Counted from the first letter of the stretch, positions 10,057 to 19,341 are shown. The stretch is 64,000 nucleotides of DNA from an uncultured Ruminococcus sp. (GCA_902795355.1 CADBKZ010000003.1:62001-126000); one strand, 5' to 3'. Notes: generated from the letters alone by a model not told the origin. A program made the numbers and translations.

Positions 10057-10242
10057 TTACCAAGAAGCCTTCTTTACGCCGGGAATCTCACCCTTATAGG
10101 CGAGGTTGCGGAAGCAAATGCGGCAAATGCCGAACTTGCGAAGGTAGGCATGCGGGCGCCCGCAAATTTTGCAGCGGTTGTATTTTCTCGAAGAAAACTT
10201 CGGGTCTTTCTGCTGCTTGAGAATCATGGATCTCTTTGCCAT
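10057..10242 (-). CDS. rpsN: 30S ribosomal protein S14, short zinc form (type Z)
   Basis: The 61-residue protein has Cys24, Cys27, Cys40 and Cys43 (CKIC and CRIC) making the zinc site of the short S14 type. It lies in the 30S head. It is 18 bp after rplE and 122 bp before rpsH; the 9935-10056 gap contains GC-rich inverted repeats but no gene. Confidence 0.97.
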   Translation of the reverse strand: MAKRSMILKQQKDPKFSSRKYNRCKICGRPHAYLRKFGICRICFRNLAYKGEIPGVKKASW

Positions 10243-10260
10243 CGTTATTTACCTCCCTGA

Positions 10261-10800
10261 TTATTTCGCGAACGGAGCGCCGAACAGCGTCAGCAGCTCG
10301 CGTGCTTCTTCATCGGTGTTTGCCGTTGTAACGAAGCAAATATCCATGCCGCGGATCTTATCCACCTTATCGTATTCGATTTCGGGGAAGATCAACTGCT
10401 CTTTCAACCCGAGCGCGTAGTTTCCGCGTCCGTCGAACGCGTTGGGGTTAATCCCCTTGAAGTCGCGCACTTTCGGGAGCGCAAAGTTGAAAAGTCTGTC
10501 CATAAACTCGTACATTCTGTCGCCGCGAAGCGTCACTTTCGCTCCGATCTTCATGCCCTGACGGATCTTGAAGTTCGCAACCGATTTCTTCGCAGTGGTT
10601 GCGATCGCTTTCTGACCGGTGATAATCGCCAGATCGTTCAGAACCGCATCCAGAGCCTTGGAGTTGTCTTTCGCTTCGCCGACGCCGACGTTGACAACGA
10701 TCTTGTCGAGCTTCGGAATCTGCATCACGCTCTTGTAGTTGAATTTCTTCATGAGGGCGGGGGCAATGTCGGCCTTATAAAGTTCTTTCAGTCTTGCCAT
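10261..10800 (-). CDS. rplE: 50S ribosomal protein L5
   Basis: The 179-residue protein starts [20 protein letters not shown] and contains the [11 protein letters not shown] strand and [12 protein letters not shown] helix typical of L5. It anchors 5S rRNA and contacts P-site tRNA. The [19 protein letters not shown] end is standard. It is 14 bp after rplX. Confidence 0.97.
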   Translation of the reverse strand: MARLKELYKADIAPALMKKFNYKSVMQIPKLDKIVVNVGVGEAKDNSKALDAVLNDLAIITGQKAIATTAKKSVANFKIRQGMKIGAKVTLRGDRMYEFMDRLFNFALPKVRDFKGINPNAFDGRGNYALGLKEQLIFPEIEYDKVDKIRGMDICFVTTANTDEEARELLTLFGAPFAK

Positions 10801-10814
10801 TGTTCATTCCCTCC

Positions 10815-11132
10815 TCAATCGAATTTGTGTCCGCATTTTGCGCACACACGGATTTTTTTGTCGCCGCTCACATCGTTTTTGGTGCGAACGCCTTTCTTGC
10901 AATCGGGGCAATAGAGCGCAACCTTGCTTGCGTAAATCGCGCCCTCGGCGTCAATAATGCCGCCGCTCTCGCCCTGCTTGCGGGGCTTGACATGCTTATG
11001 AATGATGTTTGCTCCCTTCACAAGCACTTTGCCCTCTGCGGGAGAGGTTGCGATAACCTCGCCCGTTACGCCCTTGTCGTCGCCCGAGAGGACCACAACG
11101 GTATCGCCTTTTTTGATATGCAGATTTGCCAT
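10815..11132 (-). CDS. rplX: 50S ribosomal protein L24 with C-terminal zinc-ribbon cysteines
   Basis: The KOW motif (KKGDTVVVLSGDDKGVTGEV, residues 7-26) is followed by the L24 body. The C-terminus carries two cysteine pairs, Cys75/Cys78 (YCPDC) and Cys97/Cys100 (VCAKC), probably a zinc ribbon as in many Clostridia. L24 initiates 50S assembly near the tunnel exit. It lies 14 bp after rplN. Confidence 0.97.
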   Translation of the reverse strand: MANLHIKKGDTVVVLSGDDKGVTGEVIATSPAEGKVLVKGANIIHKHVKPRKQGESGGIIDAEGAIYASKVALYCPDCKKGVRTKNDVSGDKKIRVCAKCGHKFD

Positions 11133-11146
11133 TGTTCGTTACCTCC

Positions 11147-11515
11147 TCAAAGCACTTCGGGCGCGAGAGAAAGAATTTTCAGATATTCCTTCTCGCGGAG
11201 CTCTCTTGCAACCGGCCCGAAAATACGGGTTCCGCGCGGGGTTTTATCCTCGCGGATGATCACGGCCGCGTTTTCATCGAATTTGATATAAGAGCCGTCC
11301 GCTCTCTTCATGCCGTGCACGGTTCTGACAACCACCGCCTTTACGACCTCGCCTTTTTTGACGACGCCGCCGGGAGCCGCTTTCTTGACCGCGCAGACAA
11401 CAACATCGCCGATATTGGCATATCTTCTGCCCGTTCCGCCGAGGACTCTGATGCACATCAATTCCTTGGCGCCCGTGTTATCGGCAACTTTCATTAAACT
11501 TTGTTGCTGAATCAC
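11147..11515 (-). CDS. rplN: 50S ribosomal protein L14
   Basis: The 122-residue protein starts [20 protein letters not shown] and keeps the [15 protein letters not shown] and [15 protein letters not shown] blocks. It lies at the subunit interface. The start at 11515 is 86 bp after rpsQ, an unusually wide gap inside this otherwise tight operon; the gap shows no gene. Confidence 0.97.
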   Translation of the reverse strand: MIQQQSLMKVADNTGAKELMCIRVLGGTGRRYANIGDVVVCAVKKAAPGGVVKKGEVVKAVVVRTVHGMKRADGSYIKFDENAAVIIREDKTPRGTRIFGPVARELREKEYLKILSLAPEVL

Positions 11516-11601
11516 TTTTCTTTCCTCCTACTGATTCAATACGCTACGACGTATCTACTATTCGTGAATAAGTGAACTTTTTTCATCATCGTCCGGCGGA
11601 A

Positions 11602-11862
11602 TTACTTCGCCTTTTCGATGATTTCGACCACGCGCCATCTTTTGGTTTTGGAAAGCGGTCTTGTTTCCATGAGGCGAACTCTGTCACCAACCCCGCAGGC
11701 GTTTTCGTCGTCCTGCGCATGCAGTTTCAGGGTTCTCTTCACGATCTTGCCGTAAAGAGGATGCTTCACGTTATCCTGTACGGCAACCACAACGGTTTTG
11801 TCCATTTTATCGCTGACGACAATTCCGACTCTGGTTTTTCTCAATGCTCTTTCTTCTGCCAT
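11602..11862 (-). CDS. rpsQ: 30S ribosomal protein S17
   Basis: The 86-residue OB-fold protein has the [20 protein letters not shown] start and the [17 protein letters not shown] end of S17, a primary binder of 16S rRNA helices 7 and 11. It is 6 bp after rpmC. Confidence 0.97.
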   Translation of the reverse strand: MAEERALRKTRVGIVVSDKMDKTVVVAVQDNVKHPLYGKIVKRTLKLHAQDDENACGVGDRVRLMETRPLSKTKRWRVVEIIEKAK

Positions 11863-11868
11863 AACCGG

Positions 11869-12066
11869 TTAAGCCTCCTCTTTCTTCATCTCTTGAAGAA
11901 CTGTCATGACACGCGCGATGTCATGCTTTACTTCGGTCATCTTATGAGGGTTATCCAACTGATTGATCGCATGTTGGAAGCGAAGGTTGAACAGCTCGGT
12001 TTTGAGCTCTTTCAGCTTTTCTTCCAGCGCCTCGACAGACATTTTTCTGAGTTCCGCTGCTTTCAT
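11869..12066 (-). CDS. rpmC: 50S ribosomal protein L29
   Basis: The ATG at 12066 with GGAGGGC upstream gives a 65-residue two-helix protein, MKAAELRKMSVEALEEKLKE and so on, ending MKKEEA. A longer frame from 12162 lies inside rplP and is rejected. L29 sits at the tunnel exit, near the docking site of trigger factor and SRP. It is 4 bp after rplP. Confidence 0.96.
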   Translation of the reverse strand: MKAAELRKMSVEALEEKLKELKTELFNLRFQHAINQLDNPHKMTEVKHDIARVMTVLQEMKKEEA

Positions 12067-12070
12067 CGTT

Positions 12071-12496
12071 TCAGCCCTCCTTCTCTTCGGATGCCTTGGT
12101 GACAAACTTTGTCTTGATGGGCAGTTTGTGCCCCGCAAGACGCATTGCTTCCTTTGCAACATCCTCGGCTACGCCGTCCATCTCGAACAGGACGCGCCCC
12201 GGCTTGACCACGGCCACCCAATACTCGGGCGAACCTTTACCGGAACCCATTCGGGTTTCGGCCGGTTTTTCCGTAATCGGCTTATCGGGGAAGATTTTGA
12301 TCCAGACCTGACCGCCGCGGCGGATATAACGCGTCATAGCGATACGCGCCGCTTCAATCTGGTTGCTGGTGATCCATGCGGGCTCCAACGCCACGAGACC
12401 GTAGGAACCGTTGCTGATGGTGGTTCCACGGGAAGCCTTGCCCTTCATTCTGCCGCGCTGAACGCGACGGAATTTGACTCTTTTCGGCATTAACAT
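12071..12496 (-). CDS. rplP: 50S ribosomal protein L16
   Basis: The 141-residue protein starts [19 protein letters not shown] and contains [20 protein letters not shown] and the [18 protein letters not shown] block. It contacts A-site tRNA and the peptidyl-transferase region. Its ribosome binding site GAAGGAGG lies inside the end of rpsC, 3 bp upstream, so the two are coupled. Confidence 0.97.
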   Translation of the reverse strand: MLMPKRVKFRRVQRGRMKGKASRGTTISNGSYGLVALEPAWITSNQIEAARIAMTRYIRRGGQVWIKIFPDKPITEKPAETRMGSGKGSPEYWVAVVKPGRVLFEMDGVAEDVAKEAMRLAGHKLPIKTKFVTKASEEKEG

Positions 12497-12499
12497 AAC

Positions 12500-13318
12500 T
12501 TACTTCGCGCCTCCTTCTTTCGGCGTTCTCTCGCGGCGTTCTCCGCCGTTGCCGCGCGGCGCGCCGGTTCTTTGACCGTCGCGGCGTCCGCCTTCACGGC
12601 GATCGCCTCTCGGGCCGCGATTGTCGCGTCTGTCGCCGCGGCGATCGTCTCTGCGGTCGCGTCTTTGGTTGCTTCCGGGGCGGTTGACCTCGTTGAGGAT
12701 CTCGCCCTTGTAGATCCAAACCTTAACGCCGATCTTGCCATACGTGGTGTTTGCTTCCGCAAAGCCGTATTCAATGTCCGCGCGCAGGGTTTGAAGCGGA
12801 ATGGTTCCCTCGTGGTAATGCTCGCTGCGCGCGATGTCCGCGCCGGCGAGACGCCCGCCGCAGTTGACCTTGATTCCGCGCGCGCCGAGGCGCATGGTGT
12901 TCCGGATGGCCATTTTCATGGCGCGGCGGAACGCAACGCGGTTCTCGATTTGCTTTGCGATGTTCTCGGCAACCAGCTGCGCGTCGAGGTCGGGCTGGCG
13001 GATCTCAACCACGTTGAGCGCCACAGGCATTCCAACCATTTTTTCGAGCTGCTGACGGTACTTCTCAATCTCGGAGCCGCCGCGCCCGATCACCATGCCC
13101 GGTTTCGCGCAATTGATGAACACACGGACTCTATGCCCGTCGCGCTCGATTTCGATTTTGGAAATTCCCGCATCGTACAGGGTCTTTTTGAGATACCTGC
13201 GGACGTTATAGTCGGAAACAAGGGTATCGCCGAACGTTTCGTCCTTGGCGAACCATCTCGAATCCCAGTTTTTAATCACACCCACTCTGAGACCGTGGGG
13301 GTTTACTTTCTGTCCCAT
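12500..13318 (-). CDS. rpsC: 30S ribosomal protein S3 with Arg/Asp/Gly-rich tail
   Basis: The ATG at 13318 gives [20 protein letters not shown], a normal S3 start; a longer upstream frame overlaps rplV and is rejected. The KH domain has the GRGG motif ([12 protein letters not shown], about residues 75-86). The conserved protein ends near residue 212. A further 60 residues (213-272) are made almost only of Arg, Asp, Gly and Glu in [17 protein letters not shown] units. Such an RNA-chaperone-like tail is uncommon on S3. S3 lines the mRNA entry channel. Confidence 0.97.
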   Translation of the reverse strand: MGQKVNPHGLRVGVIKNWDSRWFAKDETFGDTLVSDYNVRRYLKKTLYDAGISKIEIERDGHRVRVFINCAKPGMVIGRGGSEIEKYRQQLEKMVGMPVALNVVEIRQPDLDAQLVAENIAKQIENRVAFRRAMKMAIRNTMRLGARGIKVNCGGRLAGADIARSEHYHEGTIPLQTLRADIEYGFAEANTTYGKIGVKVWIYKGEILNEVNRPGSNQRRDRRDDRRGDRRDNRGPRGDRREGGRRDGQRTGAPRGNGGERRERTPKEGGAK

Positions 13319-13335
13319 TCTGTTGTTTCCTCCTT

Positions 13336-13671
13336 TCAGTCTCTTTCTTTCACAACCATGGTAACATGGCTGGTTCTCTTCAAGATGCGGTCTGCGCTGC
13401 CCTTCGCGCGGGGCATAATCCGTTTCAGGGTCGGGCCCGCGGTTACGAAGCATTCGGAAACATACAGTTTGGATGCATCCATGTGGAAATTGTTTTCCGC
13501 GTTTGCAATCGCGCTGCGGAGCAGCTTGATCAGTAATTCCGAGGCGGCTCTCGGTTTGTTTTGAAGAATCCCCATTGCGGCTGCCGCGTCCTTACCACGG
13601 ATCAGGTCGAGCACGACCTTTACCTTGCGCGGGGAAATTCTTGCGTATTTCAAATATGCTTTTGCTTCCAT
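13336..13671 (-). CDS. rplV: 50S ribosomal protein L22
   Basis: The 111-residue protein begins [20 protein letters not shown] and keeps the C-terminal [20 protein letters not shown] block that forms the beta-hairpin reaching into the exit tunnel. It is 24 bp after rpsS. Confidence 0.97.
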   Translation of the reverse strand: MEAKAYLKYARISPRKVKVVLDLIRGKDAAAAMGILQNKPRAASELLIKLLRSAIANAENNFHMDASKLYVSECFVTAGPTLKRIMPRAKGSADRILKRTSHVTMVVKERD

Positions 13672-13695
13672 GTTGAAATGAACCTCCCTTTACAA

Positions 13696-13977
13696 TTACT
13701 TACCGTTGTTGGACGTTTTGGAGCCGGCGTGTCCCTTAAAGGTGCGCGTGGGCGCAAACTCGCCGAGCTTGTGGCCGACCATATCCTCGGTGATATACAC
13801 GGGGATGTGTTTTCTGCCGTCGTGAACGGCAATGGTGTGTCCCACAAATTCGGGGAAAATGGTGGACGCGCGGGACCAGGTTTTGAGAACCTTTTTCTCG
13901 CCGTTGGCGTTCATAGCGCTGATGCGATTGAAGAGCTTTTCTTCAACATAAGGTGCTTTTTTCAGGCTTCTGCTCAT
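13696..13977 (-). CDS. rpsS: 30S ribosomal protein S19
   Basis: The 93-residue protein has the diagnostic [20 protein letters not shown] and [16 protein letters not shown] blocks. It pairs with S13 in the 30S head. It follows rplB by 14 bp. Confidence 0.97.
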   Translation of the reverse strand: MSRSLKKAPYVEEKLFNRISAMNANGEKKVLKTWSRASTIFPEFVGHTIAVHDGRKHIPVYITEDMVGHKLGEFAPTRTFKGHAGSKTSNNGK

Positions 13978-13991
13978 TTTACATTCCCTCC

Positions 13992-14825
13992 TTATTTCGC
14001 GTTTCTGCGCTTAACGATGAACTTATTGGTGCGCGCCTTCTTGTTGCGGGTCTTATAACCCAAAGCAGGCTTGCCCCACGGCGTTACGGGGCCGGGGTGG
14101 CCGATGGGCGATTTGCCCTCGCCGCCGCCGTGCGGGTGGTCGCAGGGGTTCATAACCGAGCCGCGGACCGTCGGGCGGATGCCCTTGTGTCTCGTTTTAC
14201 CCGCTTTGCCGACCTTTACCGTATCATGCTCGACGTTGCCGATCTGGCCGATGGTCGCCTTGCAATCCAACCGGATGAAGCGGACTTCTCCCGAAGGAAG
14301 CCGTATCTGCGCCATGCCGTTGTCCTCTTTGGAGATCAACTGCGCCATGGCGCCCGCAGAGCGAACCAGCTGCGCGCCTTTCCCGGGGTAGATCTCAATA
14401 TTGTTGATCACGGTACCGACGGGGATATTGGCGATGGGAAGCGTGTTTCCGGGTTTAATGTCGGCTTCGGGGCCGGAGTACACCACATCGCCGGTTTTGA
14501 GTCCCTCGGGGGCGATCACATAGCTCTTCTTCCCCTCGGTGTCCTCCAACAGGGCGATATACGCCGTTCTGTTGGGGTCGTACTCAATGCCGAGAACCTT
14601 GTTTGCATTGGGGTTCTGGCGTTTGAAATCGATGATGCGGTACTTGATCTTGTTGCCGCCGCCTCTATGGCGGACGGTGATGCGCCCGTAGCTGTTACGG
14701 CCGGAGTGTTTCTTCTTCGTAACAATCAGGCTTTTCTCCGGAGAGAACTTGGTAATTTCCTCGAAAGAAGGAACGGACATGTTTCTTCTCGCCGGTGTTG
14801 TGGGTTTATACTTTACCGTTGGCAT
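13992..14825 (-). CDS. rplB: 50S ribosomal protein L2
   Basis: The 277-residue protein has the N-terminal [20 protein letters not shown] block and the C-terminal [18 protein letters not shown] loop with the functionally important His, which reaches toward the peptidyl-transferase centre. Length and start are normal. It is 18 bp after rplW. Confidence 0.98.
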   Translation of the reverse strand: MPTVKYKPTTPARRNMSVPSFEEITKFSPEKSLIVTKKKHSGRNSYGRITVRHRGGGNKIKYRIIDFKRQNPNANKVLGIEYDPNRTAYIALLEDTEGKKSYVIAPEGLKTGDVVYSGPEADIKPGNTLPIANIPVGTVINNIEIYPGKGAQLVRSAGAMAQLISKEDNGMAQIRLPSGEVRFIRLDCKATIGQIGNVEHDTVKVGKAGKTRHKGIRPTVRGSVMNPCDHPHGGGEGKSPIGHPGPVTPWGKPALGYKTRNKKARTNKFIVKRRNAK

Positions 14826-14843
14826 TTCGTTTCCCTCCTTCTG

Positions 14844-15146
14844 TTAGTTCAAGCCCTCGAAGAACTCGATCTCGCCGGAATCGGGAGTCAGCGTTACGAT
14901 CGCTTTCTTCCATTCGGACGTATATCCGGAATGGACGCCGAGTCTCTTGGGTTTCTTCTTCATGTTGATGGTGCGAACGCTCGCAACCTTGATTTTGCTC
15001 GAGGCAAACACTTCCTCAACCGCTTTTGCGATCTCCGGTTTGGTTGCATCCTTTGCAACTTCAAACACGTAGGTTTTGCGGGGGAGCAGATCCATTGCCG
15101 CTTCCGTGATGATCGGCCGGATGATAATATCTTGAGCGAATTTCAT
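14844..15146 (-). CDS. rplW: 50S ribosomal protein L23
   Basis: The 100-residue protein starts MKFAQDIIIRPIITEAAMD. The ATG at 15146 overlaps the rplD stop by one base (TGATG); a GTG one codon upstream (15149) is an alternative, with a GGAGG 7 bases before it. L23 forms the docking platform for trigger factor, SRP and SecY at the tunnel exit. Confidence 0.95.
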   Translation of the reverse strand: MKFAQDIIIRPIITEAAMDLLPRKTYVFEVAKDATKPEIAKAVEEVFASSKIKVASVRTINMKKKPKRLGVHSGYTSEWKKAIVTLTPDSGEIEFFEGLN

Positions 15147-15859
15147 CACGCGTACACCTCCTCGAGTTTCTTAACAGCCTCAACGGTCAGAACCACCTTT
15201 TCGGCTTTGAGCACCTCGTAAACGTTGAGAACGCCTGCCTGCGTGGTTTCCACCTGCGGGATGTTGTTGCAGCTTCTGATCACGTTCTTATCGTTGCTAT
15301 CCAGCACAACCAGCGCGCTTTGCGCCTTGACGGCCTCGCGGGTCTCGGTGCCGTGCTCCACCTGACCGTCCTTCACCGCAATGGTTTTGTAGGTCTTGGT
15401 GTAGGTCTTTTCAAAGCCGAGCGCCTTGAACATGGCAACCATGGCTTTGGTGGAAGGTTTCTCTTCCACTTTAATGCTGTCGATTACAACGAGATCGCCG
15501 TTCGCGACCTTATCGGAGAGTGCGCTGAACAGCGCCGCTCTGCGAACCTTCTTATTCAGCGCGAGGCGATAATCTCTCGGTTTCGGGCCGAGCGCCACGC
15601 CGCCGTGCGTCCACTGGGGAGAGCGGGTGGAACCCTGACGGGCTCTGCCGGTTCCCTTTTGTCTCCAAGGCTTTCTGCCGCCGCCGGAAACTTCCGTGCG
15701 GGTCAGCGTGGACTGCGTGCCTTGTCTTTGATTCATCAGATACGTTCTGACCGCGGCATGGAGAACAGCGCCGTTGACATCCGCACCGAAGATTTTATCA
15801 TTCAGTGTCAGCTCGCCGACTTCTGCGCCGGACATATTGACGATTTTTACGACTGGCAT
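15146..15859 (-). CDS. rplD: 50S ribosomal protein L4
   Basis: The 237-residue protein has the RQGTQSTLTRTEVSGGGRKP tunnel loop and the PWRQKGTGRARQG motif of L4. The extended loop reaches the constriction of the exit tunnel. It is somewhat longer than the usual 205-215 residues, mostly in the C-terminal half. In E. coli L4 represses its own operon through the S10 leader; a leader hairpin is present upstream here too. It lies 20 bp after rplC. Confidence 0.96.
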   Translation of the reverse strand: MPVVKIVNMSGAEVGELTLNDKIFGADVNGAVLHAAVRTYLMNQRQGTQSTLTRTEVSGGGRKPWRQKGTGRARQGSTRSPQWTHGGVALGPKPRDYRLALNKKVRRAALFSALSDKVANGDLVVIDSIKVEEKPSTKAMVAMFKALGFEKTYTKTYKTIAVKDGQVEHGTETREAVKAQSALVVLDSNDKNVIRSCNNIPQVETTQAGVLNVYEVLKAEKVVLTVEAVKKLEEVYA

Positions 15860-15879
15860 TGTTGTTTTCCTCCTTCCGC

Positions 15880-16509
15880 TTATGCTTTCACCGAATCGCG
15901 GATGAACACGATCCCGTCTTTTGCACCGGGAACCGCGCCCTTGATCGCGATCAGGTTCTTTTCCGTATCGATCTTCACCACTTTCAGGTTCAGAATCGTT
16001 ACCTGCTCGTTACCGTATTGGCCAGCCATCTTCTTGTTCTTATAAACGCGGGACGGCGTGGAGTTTGCGCCCATGGAACCAACCTCGCGGTGGATCGGGC
16101 CAACGCCGTGGGTGGAGCACAGGGTGTGGTGGTTCCAACGCTTGACGGCGCCCGTGTATCCGCGGCCTTTCGTCATACCGGTTACATCGACCTTATCGCC
16201 TGCGGCGAAGGTATCGACGGTGACGAGATCGCCGACGTTTGCGGAGCAATCCTCCAAACGGAACTCCTTCAAGTGCTTCTTTGTGGGAACGTTCGCCGCG
16301 GCGAAATGTCCCTTTTCGGCCTTGGTCAGGTGCTTTTCCTTAACCTCTTCGAAACCGAGCTGCAATGCGTTGTAACCGTCGTTCTCAACGGTCTTTTTCT
16401 GTGCGACCACGCACGGGCCGGCCTCGATAACCGTAACCGGAATAACGTTGCCGATTTCATCAAAAATCTGCGTCATACCGATTTTCTTACCGATAATACC
16501 CTTTTTCAT
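15880..16509 (-). CDS. rplC: 50S ribosomal protein L3
   Basis: The ATG at 16509 with GGAGGAAAAAC upstream gives [18 protein letters not shown], the standard L3 start; an in-frame ATG at 16653 has no L3 similarity before this point. The 209-residue protein has the [20 protein letters not shown] and [20 protein letters not shown] blocks. It starts 50S assembly. The 149 bp to rpsJ hold no gene but can form a GCTTCG/CGAAGC hairpin. Confidence 0.97.
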   Translation of the reverse strand: MKKGIIGKKIGMTQIFDEIGNVIPVTVIEAGPCVVAQKKTVENDGYNALQLGFEEVKEKHLTKAEKGHFAAANVPTKKHLKEFRLEDCSANVGDLVTVDTFAAGDKVDVTGMTKGRGYTGAVKRWNHHTLCSTHGVGPIHREVGSMGANSTPSRVYKNKKMAGQYGNEQVTILNLKVVKIDTEKNLIAIKGAVPGAKDGIVFIRDSVKA

Positions 16510-16658
16510 TTTGTTTTTCCTCCTGTAAATGATTGGTTGACGTGCAAAACGCCAACATGATTTACAAAGTTGCCGAACGCTTCGTCGGGTTAAGCCGAAG
16601 CTCGACTGTTGTCTTTGTGCCGCTCTGGCTGCGATGGAAGCGCTTGATACCAAGCCTG

Positions 16659-16970
16659 TTACAGCTTGACTTCGATCTCAACGCCGGCGGGAAGTTCTAC
16701 GTTCATCAGGGCATCAACAACCTTTTGCGAGGGCTTGATGATGTCGATCAGTCTCTTGTGCGTGCGGTACTCGAACTGCTCGCGGCTATCCTTGTTCACG
16801 TGGACCGAACGAAGGATCGTAATGATCTCGCGCTCGGTGGGAAGCGGGATCGGCCCCGAAACCTCGGCTCCGTTTCTGGTTGCAACCTCAACAATTTTCT
16901 TTGCCGCGGTGTCAATCAGAACGTGATCGTAGCTTTTGAGTCTGACTCTGATCTTCTCTTTGATCGCCAT
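16659..16970 (-). CDS. rpsJ: 30S ribosomal protein S10
   Basis: The ATG at 16970 with AAGGAGG upstream gives the normal 103-residue S10: [30 protein letters not shown] and [13 protein letters not shown] are all conserved. The frame stays open far upstream through the leader, but that extension is unlike S10. It is the first gene of the superoperon. S10 is also NusE, a partner of NusB and NusG in antitermination. Confidence 0.97.
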   Translation of the reverse strand: MAIKEKIRVRLKSYDHVLIDTAAKKIVEVATRNGAEVSGPIPLPTEREIITILRSVHVNKDSREQFEYRTHKRLIDIIKPSQKVVDALMNVELPAGVEIEVKL

Positions 16971-17313
16971 TTTTGTTGCCTCCTTATCAGATTTCGCTTG
17001 CCACGGACGACCCTTATATAAAAGGAAGTGATTCGCCGTGAACCGCGTATTCGGCAAGGTTGGCATTTCCTTCAACACTGTTCCGTGCGTTTCTTTTATC
17101 CCCTGAAAAATACGGAGTTTGCCTTGCGCATCAGCATCTGCCAAGGCAAATTCCGGGGAATTCAAAGAAACAAGCATGGAGCTTCGCCGCACGTTTGCGC
17201 CGTTTTGGAGTGTTTCAGTGCATACCTTTTCGCCCGGTTGACGGACATACTCCGCGAAAATTCCCTTTCGGGGCGTCCCCCAAAAGCAACCTTTCGCTTC
17301 ATCGCATATCAAG
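16971..17313 (-). promoter_or_regulatory. S10 operon 5' leader with strong hairpin
   Basis: About 340 nt separate the promoter from rpsJ. A prominent hairpin lies at 17114-17154: arms GGAATTTGCCTTG and CAAGGCAAACTCC enclose a 15-nt loop, with nine perfect pairs at the loop end. Long S10 leaders in Firmicutes and proteobacteria bind L4 for feedback control. Whether this hairpin mimics the L4 site on 23S rRNA is inferred, not shown. Confidence 0.5.
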
Positions 17314-17320
17314 CTTTTCT

Positions 17321-17349
17321 ATTATATCAAAACTTTCCTTTTTTGTCAA
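17321..17349 (-). promoter_or_regulatory. sigma-A promoter of the S10 superoperon
   Basis: On the minus strand TTGACA (17349-17344), a 17-bp spacer and TATAAT (17326-17321) are both perfect consensus. It is the only strong promoter seen upstream of the ribosomal cluster. Confidence 0.9.
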
Positions 17350-17725
17350 CACTTTTTCGGAACTTATTTGTAGAAATTTCAAAAGTTTTTCAGGATAATA
17401 TTGTTTATAACAAACAAAAATCGGGGCTTTTTCAGTCTTTTTGCACCTTCGATGCGTCTTTTTCGGTTTGTATCAAGCCGAAAATTTCGTTCAAAAGAGA
17501 GATTATTTCAATTTTTCTACAACACGCGTCCGTGCGTTTTCTTCGCTCGGCAAGATACAGAATACCACATTTTCGCGAATTTGTCAATTGTTTTTGATTC
17601 TTTTTTTCATTCATAGGCAAATTGTCACATTTTATTCACATTTGTGCGTTATAATAGATAGGATAGATCGGTTCCGGCGCCGCCTTGCGGCAACGGGACC
17701 GCAAAACCGAACAGAGGAACTGCCT
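17350..17725. other. intergenic region, AT-rich
   Basis: This 376-bp stretch separates the divergent S10 operon and membrane-protein gene. TATAAT occurs at 17650-17655 on the plus strand, 71 bp before the next gene, but the nearest TTGTCA is 22 bp upstream, so the promoter is weak or uses another -35. Short open frames here have no recognisable sequence. Confidence 0.4.
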
Positions 17726-18547
17726 ATGAAGTTATCACGTCTGTTGCTTATCGCCGTTTTGCCGCTTGCGGTCGTTTCGGCGGTTTTCATGATCCTCGCG
17801 TTTTCCGCATACGATCCGGCTGTTTCCAATTATTTCCCGAACGGCTCCCCGCTCCCGATCCTATCGGTTGTGTCCGCCTTCCTCGCTTTTGCGGCGGGTG
17901 CGGTCTCGGCGGTCCTCTCCCGCAAAAAGTCGGAGCCGTTCGCCGTTCCGTCGGTCCCGTCCTTCGCGCTTCTCCCCGCCGCCATCGGAAATCTTGCCGG
18001 CGGAGTATTGCTTTTGACGACCGGAAAGACGCTTTCCGGCGTGCTGTTCCTGTTTGGGGTGGCGTTCTTCGCTTTGCTTGCCTGCCCTTTTGCCAAAGCC
18101 CGCGCGCCGTATATCACATGGCTCGGCTTCGCCGCGATCGCCGCGCACATTTCGTTGGTTGCCACTTACTATTTTGACATGACCGTTGAAATGAACGCGC
18201 CGATAAAAGTGCTGCTGCAAATGGGGTTGCTTGCCGCCATGCTGGATTGCACGGTGGAGATCCGCCTGCTGATGGATCGGTCCCATGCCGTTATAACTCC
18301 GATAATAATCGCCTTTGCAATCGTTTTTTGCGGGCTATCTTCCATTTCGCTTTCCGTCGCGTTTCTCGGCGGAAAAATTCCGGAAAAGGACTATGCGGCG
18401 GCGCTTCCCGTGCTGCTCGGCTTTACCGCAACCGCCGTTTGCCGCCTTGCCTCGCTCCTGCAAACGCCAAAAGAAAACCTTCCCGCAATCCACAGCGCAT
18501 CCGAACGCTCCGAAAACGACCATCCGAATGGGGGAAAAGACGAATGA
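17726..18547 (+). CDS. multi-spanning membrane protein of unknown function
   Basis: The ATG at 17726 with AGAGGAAC upstream gives 273 residues. Seven to eight hydrophobic helices cover nearly the whole chain, starting at residue 5 (LLLIAVLPLAVVSAVFMILA) and ending before a short polar tail. There are no catalytic motifs I recognise. The stop overlaps the start of the next gene (ATGA), an HTH regulator, so both are probably made together and the regulator may control or respond to this protein. A longer in-frame start upstream (17441) is not credible. Confidence 0.7.
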   Translation: MKLSRLLLIAVLPLAVVSAVFMILAFSAYDPAVSNYFPNGSPLPILSVVSAFLAFAAGAVSAVLSRKKSEPFAVPSVPSFALLPAAIGNLAGGVLLLTTGKTLSGVLFLFGVAFFALLACPFAKARAPYITWLGFAAIAAHISLVATYYFDMTVEMNAPIKVLLQMGLLAAMLDCTVEIRLLMDRSHAVITPIIIAFAIVFCGLSSISLSVAFLGGKIPEKDYAAALPVLLGFTATAVCRLASLLQTPKENLPAIHSASERSENDHPNGGKDE

Positions 18548-19089
18548 ACGCCAATACACGCATTCAATGGCTGCACAAAAAGCTGGTGAGCAAAAGCTAC
18601 CCGAACTCGCATCGCATCGCCGAACGGTTCCGCATTTCCCCGAGGCAGGCGCAGAGAGACCTTGATTTTTTGCGCAAGAACCTCGGCGCGCCCATCGCCT
18701 ACGACACCGCGCGCCGTGGATTCTATTACACGGAGCCTTTTCAATTGCCCCTGCTTCTGACGTCCGACAACGACGACCTGTACATTCCCGAGGTTTCCGC
18801 GGTGCAGAACAACGAGGAGCTGGCGGCGGCCGAATCCATTATTCAAATGCAGATCCCCTACACCGCAACTCTGGAAATTGCCGACAAGCTCGCGGTTATG
18901 GAGATTACCCCCTACATTACGGAGCGGCATGGAAAAGGCCGTTTTACATGCGAATTTCACAGCATTGAAAAGTTTTTGGGTGCGTTGATCGCCATGGAAG
19001 CCGAATTTCGCATTATCGAGCCGGAATGGCTTCGAGAGCGGCTGATCGGCTCTGCAGAACGCATTTTGAAAAGCCATAAAATAAATTAA
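18544..19089 (+). CDS. HTH regulator related to WYL proteins, WYL domain missing
   Basis: The ATG at 18544 overlaps the previous stop by 4 bp and gives 181 residues. Residues 1-65 are a winged helix of the YafY/DeoR-like type (NSHRIAERFRISPRQAQRDL, then DFLRKNLGAPI and RGFYY wing). The C-terminal end (FRIIEPEWLRERLIGSAERI, about residues 154-173) matches the last helix of WYL-protein C-terminal domains. The middle is too short for the usual WYL fold that binds nucleic acid or nucleotide ligands. It is probably a transcription factor; its target is unknown, most simply its own operon. Confidence 0.65.
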   Translation: MNANTRIQWLHKKLVSKSYPNSHRIAERFRISPRQAQRDLDFLRKNLGAPIAYDTARRGFYYTEPFQLPLLLTSDNDDLYIPEVSAVQNNEELAAAESIIQMQIPYTATLEIADKLAVMEITPYITERHGKGRFTCEFHSIEKFLGALIAMEAEFRIIEPEWLRERLIGSAERILKSHKIN

Positions 19090-19172
19090 AACTTGGTTTT
19101 ATTCTAAAATCCAACCATTTTCCGCATTTTCCGACGCTCCGTTTCAACCGTTGGTAAACCGACAAAAAAACA

Positions 19173-19215
19173 GGAAAGTTTCCCCGCCGTTTTTTTGCGG
19201 GGACTTTCTTTTTTT
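19173..19215 (+). terminator. intrinsic terminator after the HTH gene
   Basis: GAAAGT-TT-CCCCGC pairs with GCGGGGACTTTC (a two-base bulge), followed by a run of seven T at 19209-19215. A-rich sequence on the other side makes it possibly bidirectional. It insulates the rplJ promoter. Confidence 0.8.
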
Positions 19216-19312
19216 GTCTCGCATGTTATGCCGCGAACGCAGGTTTGCTGGATTCCCCGCGCCGTTCCCGTTTCCGCTGCGAAAAAATAAAAATGTTTTT
19301 TTGAAAAAACGC

Positions 19313-19341
19313 TTGACAAAGAGGGCGGATTGTGATATAAT
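19313..19341 (+). promoter_or_regulatory. sigma-A promoter of rplJ-rplL
   Basis: TTGACA at 19313-19318, a 17-bp spacer and TATAAT at 19336-19341, all consensus, 180 bp before rplJ. Confidence 0.9.

Noticed and set aside
16510..16658. Possible small gene between rpsJ and rplC
   Set aside because: The in-frame upstream codons of rplC in this interval are not conserved sequence and lack a ribosome binding site; a hairpin or processing site is more likely.
16971..17312. N-terminal extension of rpsJ by 114 codons
   Set aside because: The frame stays open through the leader, but S10 begins at ATG 16970 with AAGGAGG before it, and the upstream codons show no S10 or other similarity.
17432..17620. 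62-codon minus-strand ORF upstream of the S10 promoter
   Set aside because: No ribosome binding site, no recognisable sequence, and it lies in AT-rich intergenic DNA where short frames are expected.
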